A stretch of 64,000 bases of DNA from Diogma glabrata (Eukaryota > Arthropoda > Insecta > Diptera > Cylindrotomidae). The DNA is taken from assembly GCA_963693315.1 (NCBI GenBank), contig OY856187.1, forward strand, positions 71,280,033 to 71,344,032, written 5' to 3'. The notes beneath the pieces were generated by a model that was given only the letters and a program-made list of their open reading frames with translations, had not been told where the DNA came from and ran no database searches. Both the position numbers and the translations under genes were made by a program. Below, piece after piece: positions 37,856-49,035 of the stretch (the stretch's first letter is position 1; each line of letters opens with the position of its first letter).

Positions 37856-38630
37856 TAGCGGTTCTCCCTGCAGCGTAAGTAATTACTGCCAGAGGGACGG
37901 CCGGCCGGCAGACAGACATTCATTTTTTTTTCTTGCTTGCTTAGAATCAGTAGGTCCAAGAGGTGAGAATTCCACTTTTGGCTCATGAATGTAATACTTA
38001 GGTCTTTCAGACCGAAGTAGTTTTGCGTATTTGTTACAAAAACTATTGTGAACAACTAGCACGAACTTTTTTCGGAAACGCGAGTGATTGAAAATACATC
38101 CGAAAATACATCCGTTTTGAAAACGCGGTCGCACTTGTTAAACAATCTGCTATGGATTAATTTGTTATTGTGGTTTTCCCTATAAATCTATCTTCTTTTA
38201 GTTTTACTGCATAAATGTGTTGATCAATAAATCAATCAATGTTTTGATATAGAAATTAGGAAACGGGTTATGAATACATTAGTTTTCATTAATTTTTTTT
38301 TTCAATAAAAAGTGAAACGTAATATACAGGGATTATCAGTTTTAATTACTGAGAGCTTACTCTACTTTTGTGTGTTGCGCCAAAATGTTGCATATTATTT
38401 TAAATTGTACTTACATACAATTTAATTTTGTTGTTCAATCTAATAAGTAATAATCTGAATCGGATTAAAAATTTCTGGCTTCTCAAATCTCATTCTCTAA
38501 TATTATCTTTATTGCAAATAATTACAATAAAAATGAGTGCGATTGCAATATCAGTGTAATAACAATATCAGTGTAATTGTTTTATTAAACGATGGTACTA
38601 ATTTATTAAATTATGATTAAGTATCATGGG
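37856..38630. repeat. Right part of dispersed repeat split by the LTR element, then unique DNA
   Basis: After the target duplication, the sequence through 'GGCCGGCCGGCAGACAGACA' and 'TTAGAATCAGTAGGTCC', then 'TTCCACTTTTGGCTCATGAATG' in similar form, matches 52870-53000. This shows what was interrupted. Beyond about 38010 I recognise no gene. Confidence 0.75.
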
Positions 38631-39900
38631 TCATTCCATGTCAAACCAACCAGTCACTCAACCCGATCATTTTAGATTTTTATGAAACTCACAAAAATTG
38701 TTTTCCATGAATATACAAGGAAAAATATGGAGGGGCTGAAATCTCACAGCTCTGAGATATCAAGACTTCGGTCTGGGTTAAGGATTTTGATATAGTTTTC
38801 GGCAAAAAACTTTTATGAGGACATGGTTTTTAGTTTTGGACAGCGATGTATATCAAACATAACTCTTTGTTAAAGTACAAGTATTTTTTTATCTCTGTTT
38901 AGAAATTTATTACAAAACTAACACGAAACATCAATACGTTGCCGGAAAATTATAACAGATCACAAATTAACATCATTTAGTGAAAAGATGATACACTCAG
39001 CAAACTGCTCATAAACCTCTCCATTTAGCGTTTCGAGAAAATATTACAAAATCACAAATTCATATTACTTTCAAAATTCCAAAAATATTGTAAAAATTAA
39101 ATACAATCAAACTTTTTTCAAAATTCTAAAAATTAGAATAAAATCCAATATTTAAACTTTTTCTAAATTCCAATAATATTCCAAAAATTCTTAAAAATTC
39201 TAACTTTTCCAAAATTCTAAACATATTCCAAAAATTCTTACAAAATCAAAAATTGAAACTTTTTTCAAAATTCTAAATATATATATAAAACTCAAAAACT
39301 CTATTTTTTTCAAAATTCTAAAAATATTGCAAAAATTAAAACAAAATCAAAAATTGAAACTTTTTTCAAAATTCCAAAAATATTCCAAAAATTAGAATAA
39401 AATCAAATATTTAAACTTTTTCTAAATTCCAATAATATTCCAAAAATTCTTAAAAATTCAAACTTTTCCATAATTCTAAAAGTATTGCAAAAATTATTAC
39501 AAAATCAAAAATTGAAAGTTTTTTCAAAATTCCAAAAATTATAATAAAATCAAATATTAAAAATTTTTCCAAATTCTTAAAAAATTTCAAAAATTCTTAC
39601 ATATTTTCAAAACTGAAAAATATATTAAATTCAAAAATTCTGTTTTTTCCTAAATTCTAAAAATATTGCAAAAATTATGACAAAATCGAAAATTCAAAAC
39701 TTTTTCCAAAATTCTAAAAATATTGCTAAAATTATTACAAAATCAAAATATATTGAAAAATTTAGTAAAATCAAAAACTCCAAATTTTTTAAAATTCTAA
39801 AAATATTCCAAAAATTATTACAAAATCTAAGATTAAAACCTTTTTCAAAAATTCTAAAAATATTGCAAAAATTATAACAAAATCAAAAATCAAAAAATTA
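38631..39900. repeat. Another copy of the AT-rich dispersed repeat
   Basis: It begins near 'GGTCATTCCATGTCAAACCA'. The block 38730-39000 ('GGAGGGGCTGAAATCTCA', 'CAGCGATGTATATCAAACAT', 'AACATCAATACGTTGCCGGA') matches 51667-51935 closely. It then runs into CAAAATTCTAAAAATATT-type units (39030-39900) as at 28860-29440. No coding content; the 66-codon frame at 39677 is part of the repeat. Confidence 0.85.
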
Positions 39901-40080
39901 CGTTTATTTTTTCGAGCTAGTATAATTTACAACTATTACAACGAAGATGGCGCACTTTAATTATTTAAAAATCTTAAATTTGTTTATAACTATGTTAAAT
40001 AAATGATTAAATGAACAATTAAATAAATATTTATAAATTTTACTTATTTGTTACAAAAAATAGAGTGTATTTATAGTGTA

Positions 40081-40130
40081 AATGCGTTTTCCAAACGCGA
40101 GTTATTGCTAACTTGTTTGGAAAACGCATT
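40081..40130. repeat. Perfect 16-bp-arm hairpin
   Basis: AATGCGTTTTCCAAAC (40081-40096) and its exact complement (40115-40130) with an 18-bp loop. No attached transposon end was identified. Confidence 0.85.
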
Positions 40131-40375
40131 CGCACTAGTAATACAATCTACTATTGTAATACTTTATGTGTTCTCAAGAACTTTTGATTTAAGAATGTTA
40201 ATTATAATTTTATATAGAGTTATTTCGATTAATTCTCAAGACGCTACTATTCCATTAAGTATGGTAAGTTAATGATATCCATTATTTTACGTACACATTC
40301 TCAATGTGGTAGAATCATTACAATTGGTTGTTATTCAACTAATCTGAAAACCAATCTAATATGATCTAGGCGATC

Positions 40376-40387
40376 GGGGGGGGGGGG
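40376..40387 (+). repeat. G12 homopolymer
   Basis: Twelve G in a row in strongly AT-rich DNA, just left of a large palindrome. Confidence 0.95.
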
Positions 40388-40394
40388 TTATTTC

Positions 40395-40741
40395 GTATGG
40401 GAGAAATTGTGAATAGTTAAACTCAAATAACTGGATGAATAATAGGAATTTTTCAATTCTGAAACCAGTTTTGGAATCTTCTAATTACACCTTACATGTT
40501 TTAATCAGAAAAAATTTTTACTTGTTTCGTGGCGGTATCGAACCCCATTCATCAGTAACACAAATTCGATACCTTGTGTTATACACGTTTTGGTTCGATA
40601 CCGCCACGAAACACGTAAACAATTTTTCTGATTAAAACATGTAAGGTTTAATTAGAAGATTCCAAAGCTGGTTTCAGAATTGAAAAATTCCTATTATTCA
40701 TCCAGTTATTTGAGTTTAACTATTCACACTTTCTCCCATAC
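40395..40741. repeat. Large palindrome, 150-bp arms, 47-bp spacer
   Basis: Left arm 40395-40544 (GTATGGGAGAAATTGTGAAT to CGGTATCGAACC) is matched by right arm 40592-40741 (GGTTCGATACCGCC to CACTTTCTCCCATAC) with only a few mismatches. The transcript would form a long hairpin. No coding content. It resembles a foldback or MITE-type element; no clear target duplication was seen. Confidence 0.92.
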
Positions 40742-42610
40742 ATAATTTTATATATTTAAATCTAAAGTTAAGTTAATCAAAACCAGAAAGTTTAATATAA
40801 TCAAAAACGAGAAATAACATTAATTCATTATTATTACAATTACATACAGAGACGACGTCACTTCACGTCATCCCAATTGGCAATTTTTCAGTTGATTCAA
40901 CGGTACAGTTATGATAAACAAAATTGTTTATCAATCTTCGCCTACAACGGCGCTAACTTAGTTTCATTTATTAATCGGCAATTATAGAAAAAGATAGAAT
41001 TAATTTAATCATATAGAATTTATTTAATTATTTTAATTAATTATTTCATTGTAGCGATTGAGTTAAAAAGATTGTCGCGTAATTTAATTGGGTCGCTACA
41101 TAACTCCCTCGTGGAGGGTGCCGGTTTTTCAGTCAGGAAAATTTTTTCACATTCTTGAAAATAAGTCGAAAACTGTGCTTTCAAAAATTACAAAAAAATG
41201 GTTTTGAGGTAGAAAAAAATTCACCTTACATATGACACCCAACTCGCCAAGGTCAAAACCGTCTAATTCTTACCGTCTTACGCGAAACGTAAAAAGTGGC
41301 ATAGATCGTTTTTTATTTTAATAGAAACATTTTCACTTATTACAAATTTTGTACAAAAAAAAATAAATCTACAACAACCTTATATTTATCAAGTGTTCCT
41401 AATATTTTATTTGGAAGTGGTCGAAACCTGCATACTAAACAATACATTTGGCAAAATACCTCTCTATAGTAACTACAAGTTCTGGGAAAATATTACATTT
41501 AAACTGAAACAACCTAGATCCTAATATATTACAGTACAGCTGTTATTTTATGGAAGTATTCCGCTGGATTCGTTTATATTTTATTTCAAATTTTCTTGTT
41601 CAATTGCATTTCATGTGATTCAATATAGTAGTGGAAGAAGTTCAATTTGACACCTGTGACCTGATAAAAGTCTTTTCACAAATAAAACATAATCAAAAAC
41701 TTATTCTAATATTAAAATTATTGTAAATTAGCATTTTAAAAGACTTCAAATTAATAAACAAAAACGTACAAGAAACGCCAAAAATTTGTGTTTTAAAGCA
41801 TATACTAAAACTGCAGCACCATTTTTCTTACAAAAAAATATTTTCGGTTACTTCCAGGAAATCAAACGATAAAATTTTTGTAAAAATTTATTTATTTATC
41901 CACCGATTTAGAATTTCACTCACCTCACTTCTTAATTGTTAATTTAACGTAATGGTTGTACACCGAATACATAGATATTCTTTTCTGTGGATTGTGTTTT
42001 ATTGTGATTAAAAGTAAATTGATAATAGTGATAAAAAAAGTGATGGATGATATAAAGACTGAAGGTAATAAGTACTTGCAAATATTATTAGTAAAAGAGA
42101 TTAGTAGATTTACGTAAAATATTTGTTGTATATTATTCGAGTATGTACTAATGTGTGGTAATGGAAGAATGAAAGTTTTTTAATTTGGATTTTTATGTAA
42201 AAATCTCCCAATGCGTCAATGTTCAGTATCAGCTGATTAATTCTTATTCAAAACATTCACACGCATTTTTATCTTTTTAGTTTCTCAGAATTTAAAAAAA
42301 CGATAACTGTTATCAATTGCAATACGTAGATATTCTCCTATTTCTTGAATTTGAATTGTGCGTTGGTCTTACAATCAATTTATTACTTTTTCATTGAATG
42401 TTTTTGATTGTGTTTTTGATAAAAAATCACCCTGAATAAAATTAATCAGAAAATTTGTTTGGGTTATCTTTGTTTTTAAAATTTTCAGTTTTAGCTATAT
42501 GTGTAGCTCAGACATTCAGACTATCAAAAAGTAAACAATGGCTGTGGCCCATTTCTCGATGAAATTGAAATTAAAATTGAAATTGAATCTGCAAATCGAC
42601 TAAACAATAG
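40742..42610. other. AT-rich non-coding stretch with a satellite-like relic
   Basis: At 41110-41280 a sequence resembles the tandem monomers at 4140-6260 ('GTGCTTTCAAAAATTACAAA', 'TATGACACCCAACTCGCCAA', GGTCAAAA). Otherwise nothing was recognised. Confidence 0.45.
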
Positions 42611-42704
42611 GTGCGTTCGATTTGACTGAAACAACTGAAAAAACAACAACAATTGCATTAAATTTTTCAGTTGATTCAGCTGCTTCAGTCAAATCGAACA
42701 CGGC
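42611..42704. repeat. Short palindromic MITE-like repeat
   Basis: GTGCGTTCGATTTGACTGAA on the left is mirrored by TTCAGTCAAATCGAACACG on the right, with further pairing of CAACTGAAAAA and TTTTTCAGTTG inside. About 94 bp in all. No gene. Confidence 0.75.
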
Positions 42705-43510
42705 TAATATCAATTTACTCTGCTATCCTACTTGAGTAAATTTTGACAGATTGTGTTGAAATTCAAATAATATTTGTTTTCCAATAATTATATTTTCGAA
42801 ATTTAATTTTTATGTTAGGAAATAAAGCAAAACAAAAAATTATATTTCAGCGTGAAACGTTAAAATTTCAATTTCATCGTCATTTTTGAGAAATGGGCCA
42901 CGACCAATAAGTATGGGGAAGACAAAATTTGATGTGTCTTGGTAAACAAATTGGAAGAGTTTAATCCTTAAAAATTTAAAACCAATGTTTGATCGCCAGG
43001 ATGTTAACAGAAATAAATGCTTCAATCGATGGAGGTTATCTAATTTTAGACCAAAACACTTAGGACAAAGTTGGTGACTGGTGGTGATTAAAGGTTGTGA
43101 CATATTGGTCGTCATTAGTCTTACAAAAAATTATACGTACAATTGATTTGTATAATAGAAGTCTGCTTTCAAAATTCATTTTGCTATTCTTGCTATTCTT
43201 GCAGAATATAAAAATCTTTAAGAATAATATTCGTCTTTTCATTGGTTTTTGTTTGATATATAACTTTTGAACATTAGTTTAAATCTAGAATCTAGATATG
43301 TACCAAGGTATTTGACAAAACTCAGAAGAGGAACTCAGAACTCAACTCGTTGGAGAGTTGGATTTTTATGTTGGCTTTTATTACAAAGAAAGGTATACCG
43401 GTTCGGCCAAATCGAGTCGAAACTTGGCAATCTCTTATGGAAAAGATCATATACACAGTCATATTAAGGTAAAAAATTACACAATAGAAAATATTTTTTA
43501 AAAAAGCATT
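42705..43510. other. Non-coding stretch
   Basis: Open frames on both strands near 42840-43467 show no motif. Nothing recognised. Confidence 0.4.
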
Positions 43511-43791
43511 TTTTTCGGCAAACGGCTGTAAAGTTTAACTTTACTGCCGCTAGGGAGTTACCTCCTAATTAAATAATGTACTATTTTGTTGTCATGGTTA
43601 TACAATATGTTTGAAAAAATAACAAACTAACAAATAACAAATGCTACTTTACAGCCTCCGTAATATAAAATAAAAATAGCGTTACTTTTGCTGTCGCTAG
43701 ACGTTACTTTAACTGTCAGGCTAAAAAGTAAGACTTTAGCTAACTCCCTAGCGGCAGTAAAGTTAAACTTTACAGCCGTTTGCCGAAAAAA
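43511..43791. mobile_element. Foldback MITE with CGGCAAACGGCTGTAAAG ends
   Basis: The left end (43516-43560, CGGCAAACGGCTGTAAAG to GGGAGTTA) and the right end (43741-43785) are exact reverse complements over about 45 bp, flanked by a T-run and an A-run. The middle has no coding content. Family relatives follow immediately (43965-44520, 45440-45910). Confidence 0.88.
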
Positions 43792-43951
43792 TAAGTTGAT
43801 TCTCATATTATGAAATTTTGAAAAGTCTGCTTTGATAAAAAAAATTTTATTCATACAAATTTAAATGTTTTTTTTCTCTTTTTTGGAAGTAATTATGACG
43901 ATACAAATTCATAATTATAAAAAGTTTGATGTATTAATTTCATATTTATAA

Positions 43952-44520
43952 AAAATTTAAACGTTTGCCGAAAAAATAATGTATTTAATTCGGAGCTAAA
44001 GTGACTTTTTGTGTTTCGTCTATAATTGTCTATAAACTATAGACTCAACACAAAAAGTATCATTTTAGCTCCTAATTAAATAATGTACTATTTCGGCAAA
44101 CGGCGGTGAAGTTTAACTTTACTGCCGCTAGGGAGTTAGTTAAAATTTTTTGACTTATAATCAAAGCGGCTGCAAAAGTAACACCATTTTTATTTTATAT
44201 TAAGCCGGCAGTAAAGTAGCATTTGTTATTTTGTTATTTTTTCAAATTGTATAACTATGACAACAAAAAATAAGAAATTGATTCTGATTGGATTATGAAA
44301 TTTTGATTTATTTGTAATTATGATAAAAAACATAATAAATAGTTTAACTGGATAATGAAATTTTGAATTGGAGCTTGCTTTGATAATAGTATATTATTGA
44401 ATTAGGAGCTAAAGTTGTACTTTTTGTTTTGAGTCTATAGTTTGGCAATTATAGACGAAACACAAAAAGTCACTTTAGCTCCGATTTCAATACACTATTT
44501 TTTCGGCAAACGTTTAAGTT
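43952..44520. mobile_element. Second foldback unit, outer arms about 110-130 bp
   Basis: The segment at 43965-44090 (GGAGCTAAAGTGACTTTTTG to TTTTAGCTCCTAATTAAA) is itself palindromic, and it is repeated inverted at 44392-44510. Between the two lies another 'CGGCAAACGGCGGTGAAG' end (44096). The region is thus a nest of the same inverted-repeat family. Confidence 0.75.
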
Positions 44521-44644
44521 TGTTTAAAGATATGAAAGATAATTTTTATAAATATGTTTAAAGATATTTTTTATAAATATGTTTTAGGTAATAAATTTTC
44601 TGAAATTAATTTTTATTGATTTTAATTGATTAAAATGAACTGAA

Positions 44645-45430
44645 ATGCATTCTGTTTTGAACAAGTTAAATCTTGGAGTGGATATTCAAAGTAACCTGAA
44701 ATGGAATAAACATGTGTTCAACCTCGCTAAATCTGCAATGCAAAAATTAGGATTCTTGAGTCGATGTAAAAAGTATTTCAATCCCGAGCAAATTTTGCTA
44801 ATCTTCAAGTCATTTATTCGTCCATGTATGGAGTACTGCTGTCATGTTTGGGGAGGTGCTTGTCAGTCAACAATAAAATGTCTAGACTCTGTACAGAGAA
44901 AAGCAATACGGTTGATTGGTAATACCGAACTAACGGATCAGCTTGATTCACTCCAGCACAGAAGAAATGTGGCTGAATTGTCAATCTACTATAAATATAA
45001 CTTTAGTGAATTCTCCTCTAAGGAAATTCAAAATATCCTTCCATTGTGTGCGCAATTTAATCGACGAACAAGAACTTCAGAGTTATCTCACCCATTTGCT
45101 GTCCAAATACCTCGTTGTAGAACTATGTCCTTCCAGAACGATTATTTTAATAGAGTGGTCAAATTATGGAACTCAATGCCCGGCTCCGTATTTCCCGATG
45201 AATATTCTCCTCAGATGTTTAAAGAAAATGTCCATCGTCATTTAAAAGAATCAGTATAGTTATTCCTATATCCTCATTCCTTCCATTTTTCTCATCTCCT
45301 TCCATTTTCCTCATCTCCTTCCTTTATAGTTGACATGGTATCTTCGGATATTCAAAGAGTCTAAATAATGAATATTTCATATTTAGTGTGCTAAACATGT
45401 CTAACTAATTAATAAAAAAAAAAAAAAAAG
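44645..45430 (+). pseudogene. 5'-truncated CR1/L2-like LINE, RT C-terminus and poly-A tail
   Basis: An open frame (44645-45259, 204 aa) carries the C-terminal region of a non-LTR reverse transcriptase: LGVDIQSNLKWNKHV, LGFLSRCKKYF, IRPCMEYCCHVWGG, SVQRKAIRLI, SLQHRRNVAEL and, near the end, LWNSMPGSVFP. The catalytic palm is absent, so this is a typical 5'-truncated, dead-on-arrival copy. The 3' UTR has CCATTTTCCTCATCTCC repeats and ends in an A-run at 45413-45429. It sits inside the foldback MITE cluster, so it inserted after those arms formed. A minus-strand relic of the same 3' end is at 48955-49035. Confidence 0.85.
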
Positions 45431-45439
45431 TTAATAATA

Positions 45440-45915
45440 TCATGTTATTTTACTCTACTGCCGCCGTAAAAATATGAAAATTAGTTTACTGCCGCCGTAA
45501 AAATATGAAAATTACTTTACAGCCGCGGTAAAAATATGAAAGTTACTTTACAGCCGCCGGCAGATAAAATAAAAATGGCGTTACTTTTGCAGCCGCCTGC
45601 TAAAACGTAAGACTTTAGCTACTCCCCAGCGGCAGTAAAGTTAAACTTTACAGCCGTTTGCTGAAAAAAAATTTTATATATACAAATTTAAATGTTTTTT
45701 ACTTTTTGGACCCAATTATGACGTAGGTAAAAAATCAAATTTATAAATTTGTGATGTATTATAATTTCATATTTATAAAAAATTTAAACGTTTGAAAAAA
45801 CAGTGTATTTAATTCAGAGCTAAAGTGACGTTTTGTGTATGGTACATAATTGTCGATAGAATCAACATAAAAAGTAGCCCGTTAGCTGCTAATTAAATAA
45901 TGTACTATTGTTTAC
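45440..45915. repeat. Right arm of foldback cluster with about 31-bp tandem units
   Basis: Three to four tandem copies of 'TTTACTGCCGCCGTAAAAAT' plus ATGAAAATTA (45455-45550) lead into 'CAGCGGCAGTAAAGTTAAAC' and TTTACAGCCGTTTGC (45628-45662), the complement of the end at 44096. Another copy of the 'AGCTAAAGTGACGTTTTGTG' palindrome lies at 45810-45905. Confidence 0.8.
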
Positions 45916-46314
45916 AATAAAAATGTATTAGGGTGCGTTTATGTTGGAGCTTCGATAAAAGAGTCTAGTGTCGAGTCAAGCATCGACAATAGCGTTGAAT
46001 AGCGCCATACGTTTGAAGTGTTTATATTGCAGATGCGATAAATGCATATAAAAAAATAAGCATAAACAAGAAGCAGTGATTTAATTTTTTCTTGTTGGTT
46101 TTTCATTTATCATACGTAATTTTTTCGTTATACGATTTTTTGAATTGTTCAAACATTTTTCGATTTTAATTATTTTATTAAAATTTTTTGTTAAATACAT
46201 AGTAATAAATAAAAATATTTTTATTTATTTAATTTTTCATTGTGTTTTTGTGTTTAATAATTACTTTGTATTTATTTTTTAGAAAATTATAAATTTCACA
46301 AATTTAAAAAAATT

Positions 46315-46467
46315 TAACACTAATATTTTTTAAAACAAATGGAAATTTATTGTTTTGTAAACTTCGCTAAATAAATTAGTAATTAAACATTTTTAATTAC
46401 TAATTTATTTAGTAAAGTTTACAAAACGATTAATTTCCATTTGTTTTAAAAAAAATATTAGTGCTAA
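46315..46467. repeat. Near-perfect inverted repeat, arms about 70 bp
   Basis: 'ACTAATATTTTTTAAAACAA', 'ATGGAAATTTATTGTTTTGT' and 'AAACTTCGCTAAATAAATTA' on the left are mirrored on the right with a loop of under 15 bp. It lies between the left terminus and the transposase start. A MITE insertion is likely. Confidence 0.85.
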
Positions 46468-46698
46468 ATCTTTTAAATTGTTAAGTTAAATGTAACGTGT
46501 AAGGTTTATTCAGACAAACCCTAAACTGACTTCGAATTGAAAAAATTCAAAGGATTCACAAAGCAAGTTACATGAGTGTCATTGCTCACAAAAATCCCCC
46601 AAAAATTATTGTTAAATAAATACAAAGTATTATTTATCGAAACTTTAGATATTCTGTAGTACACCACAGTCTAAACAATAAGCGATTCTGAAGAAGAG

Positions 46699-46990
46699 AT
46701 GTTGCTTTTAAGCTCAAGTGCTGCAAGTTATTATATATTTGAAGGCAGAGAACGTGAATACTTTGCGGATCCCTTAAACGTTGGATGGTATGAGTTCGGA
46801 GAATTTCACCATCTATATAAAATCTTACGACTGTATCCCATTAAATTTGTAGAATACATGAGGATGCAAATAGAATCGTTTGATTACATACGATTAAAAA
46901 TTTCTGGCCAACTTTAAAAATCCTGGCTCAATCGCCATAGAAGACCAATTTTACCAGAGGAACGGTTAATGCTAACAATTCAGTGAGCCG
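46699..46990 (+). pseudogene. PIF/Harbinger transposase, N-terminal part
   Basis: N-terminal part of the transposase. Seen: the ATG at 46699, then FADPLN, YEFGEFHHLY, VEYMRMQIESFDYIRLKIS, matching the conserved start of animal Harbinger transposases (WV-PLN, EFGEFHHLY, FFEYFRMS-E-FDYLL). An in-frame TAA at 46915-46917 interrupts it, after which the frame reads RRPILPEERLMLTIQ, the segment just before the family's 'ATG-S' block. A GTGAGC donor-like string follows at about 46982. The remainder of the protein lies at 48117-48785, past an antisense gene. Either a 1.1-kb intron or an insertion separates the halves. Confidence 0.8.
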
Positions 46991-47389
46991 GTATTAAATA
47001 TCGTCGTCATTTTCTGAAAAGTCCATTGTTGACGAAAATAAGTTCTTCCAAAAGAACTTTATTTTATATCTGTATACAGATGTAAGATAAACTTATATAT
47101 AAGGTTACCTTTATCTGCAAAATCCAATCAAAAATCATTGAATCGTAAAAATGCTTTGATTATTTTAACTTCGAGCAAACTCTTCACATTGCAAACTGAC
47201 TTAGCTTGGGTTAAGTGAATTTGAACTGAGTAAGGATGCACTTAATATTTGTTATCTACTAATTCTAATACAATTAAACTAAACTTTAAGATATTAATGA
47301 AACAGGAATATCCAACATAAATCCATTTATTTATAATGCATATAAATATAACTTTAAATTAAAAATTAAAAACGTTAATTCAAATCGAA

Positions 47390-48008
47390 CTACAATTCAT
47401 CCGTTAAATCTAAATTATCAATTACATTATTATAATAATATTGAGCAGTATTTATTCCACTATTGTTGGCGTTGGTAGAACTGCGTCTTAAAAATTCCTT
47501 AGTAATTTGTAGAATTTGCATTTGGAATTCAATTTTATCAACACCCGTAATTTTTCTTGCATGAGGAAGTAGGCTTTTGAAAAAATTTAAATCATCCTCG
47601 TCCCCTTATTTAGCCCTTTTTTCTTTCGAATATTGCAGTTTTTCTCTCTCGACTTCTAAAAGGGCATCACCGACTCCTTTTTTTTTTGTAGCTTTTCTAG
47701 AAGATGATAACTGTTGATGGAGAGGGAGAGGAAGATTCAACCAGTTCTTGAGAATAGATAACCTGGTGCTCTTCAACATGGCTATCATCCTCATCCGAAA
47801 CAAATCCGAGATTCTTGGGCTAATGCTCCAAAATTTCCGCTCAAAGCTCTAGGAATGAATTGGTCCTTTAAGAACAGTAAGCTTTGGAAATATTTCCATC
47901 CACCATTATAATTATTCTGACCATCTCCTGATTTCGGCTTGGGAATCGAAGCTAATACACTTCTAAATTTATCCCTCAAGCTCTTCCATCGATTGCGTAT
48001 TGTATTGG
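47390..48008 (-). pseudogene. MADF-BESS DNA-binding protein of Harbinger element (partial)
   Basis: PIF/Harbinger elements usually encode a second Myb/MADF-type protein that helps the transposase bind DNA. On the minus strand a strong acceptor (polypyrimidine run, GTTTAG, + 48009-48014) precedes NTIRNRWKSLRDKFR, IPKPKSGDG and FLKDQFIPR, the C-terminal half of a MADF domain. The frame is lost near + 47790-47800, resumes in another frame (SDEDDSHVEEHQVIYSQE), and after more shifts ends with DEDDLNFFKSLLPHARKI then QMQILQITKEFL, a BESS-type motif, and a TAG at 47390-47392. A minus-strand AATAAA follows near 47331. The first MADF exon was not found. It lies between the two halves of the transposase, in the opposite direction. 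Confidence 0.75.
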
Positions 48009-48116
48009 CTAAACAAAAAAAAAAGAAAATTATGAACAAACAAAAATATATATATTTCAACATTTTCAACCTTAATTTAATAATTCTAGCAAATTTCTTA
48101 CAAAATTTGAAATTTT

Positions 48117-48787
48117 TTTACGAATTTATCCACAGGGCAGTCGTTCAGATGTTTGGCGTTTCCATTTCGTATGGGAGTTGCAACGGTTTCACAAATTATA
48201 AATGAAGTGGTTAAACTTATATGGAAATACTTCAACCGCTGCACACGAAAATTCCAAATGATTTCAAACAAATAGCTGATAACTTTTATAATATTTGGAA
48301 TTTTCCCAACGGCATTGGGTGCGTAGACGGTGAGAGTTATTTGTTCTGCTAATTCCGGCTCCATGTTTTATAATTATAAACAATATTTTTCTATTGTTTT
48401 GCAAGGATTTGTCGATGCAAATTATAAGTTTATAAACATTGAGGTCGGCGGATATGGCAAACCGAGCGATGGCGGAACATTTAGATCATCAAGCTTGTTT
48501 TTGCATTTGCAAGATGGAAGACTACAAATTCCAAAGCCTCCTCCTCTGCCAAATTCTGATATAACAGTGCCTTATGTCATGCTAGGTGATGAAGCTTATC
48601 CACTTCTATCAAATCTTTTAAAACCTTACCGTAGAAACCAGCTAGATGAAGACAAAACAAATTTTAATTTTAGACTATCTTGAGCACGAGGAGTGGTTGA
48701 ATGTGCCTTTGGTATGGTTTATTCTAAATGGATAATCTTGGGCACAGCAATACTAACTTCTGTGGACAGTACTAATGACATTATAAA
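48117..48787 (+). pseudogene. PIF/Harbinger transposase, catalytic part
   Basis: Nuclease domain of a Harbinger (DDE_Tnp_4-type) transposase. In order: STGQSFRCLAFPFRMGV and VSQIINEVVKLIW; a frameshift near 48235; then FKQIADNFYNIWNFPN and GCVDGE with the first catalytic Asp (48328). Another frameshift follows at once, then CSANSGSMFYNYK, VDANYKFINIEVGGYGKPSD (second Asp), and LGDEAYPLL. An in-frame TGA at 48681-48683 interrupts RLS-ARGVVECAFGM, which carries the catalytic Glu. The three acidic residues are still encoded, but at least two frameshifts and one stop make it inactive. A LINE tail cuts it off near 48788. Confidence 0.88.
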
Positions 48788-48890
48788 GTGTGTTAATAAA
48801 ATGTGTTGTGTAGTCACATGTGTTGTGTAATCAAAAACAACAACAACACATAAAAACCTGGATCCTTTTAAGACCTAGATCCATTCCTTG
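48788..48890 (-). repeat. 3'-end fragment of the 59-kb LINE family
   Basis: The reverse complement matches the tail of the LINE at 59000-59735: 'CTAGGTCTTAAAAGG', 'TTTATGTGTTGTTGT', 'CAACACATTTTATT'. Only the last 100 bases are present, a heavily 5'-truncated insertion. Confidence 0.75.
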
Positions 48891-48954
48891 ATCATGTGAC
48901 ACACTGTCTTCTTCGATGATTAAAGTCCACCAATAAAGTTTTTTTTAAATTTAG

Positions 48955-49035
48955 TTAAACTAAAACATGTTTAGTATTAATGTACTAAACCATAAATTAA
49001 CGTCTCTGAGTAGCCGAAGATACCATGCCAACTAG
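48955..49035 (-). repeat. 3'-end fragment of the 44-kb LINE family
   Basis: The reverse complement ('GGCATGGTATCTTCGG', 'TACTAAACATGTTTTAGTT') matches the end of the LINE at 44645-45430. It lies in the same orientation as, and 65 bp from, the fragment at 48788-48890, although the two come from different families. Confidence 0.7.

Noticed and set aside
40585..40615. tRNA gene (GGTTCGATACC resembles a T-loop)
   Set aside because: No D-arm or anticodon arm could be folded, and the bases that should form the T-stem do not pair.
48098..48364. 88-codon minus-strand frame
   Set aside because: Antisense shadow of the Harbinger transposase pseudogene on the plus strand.
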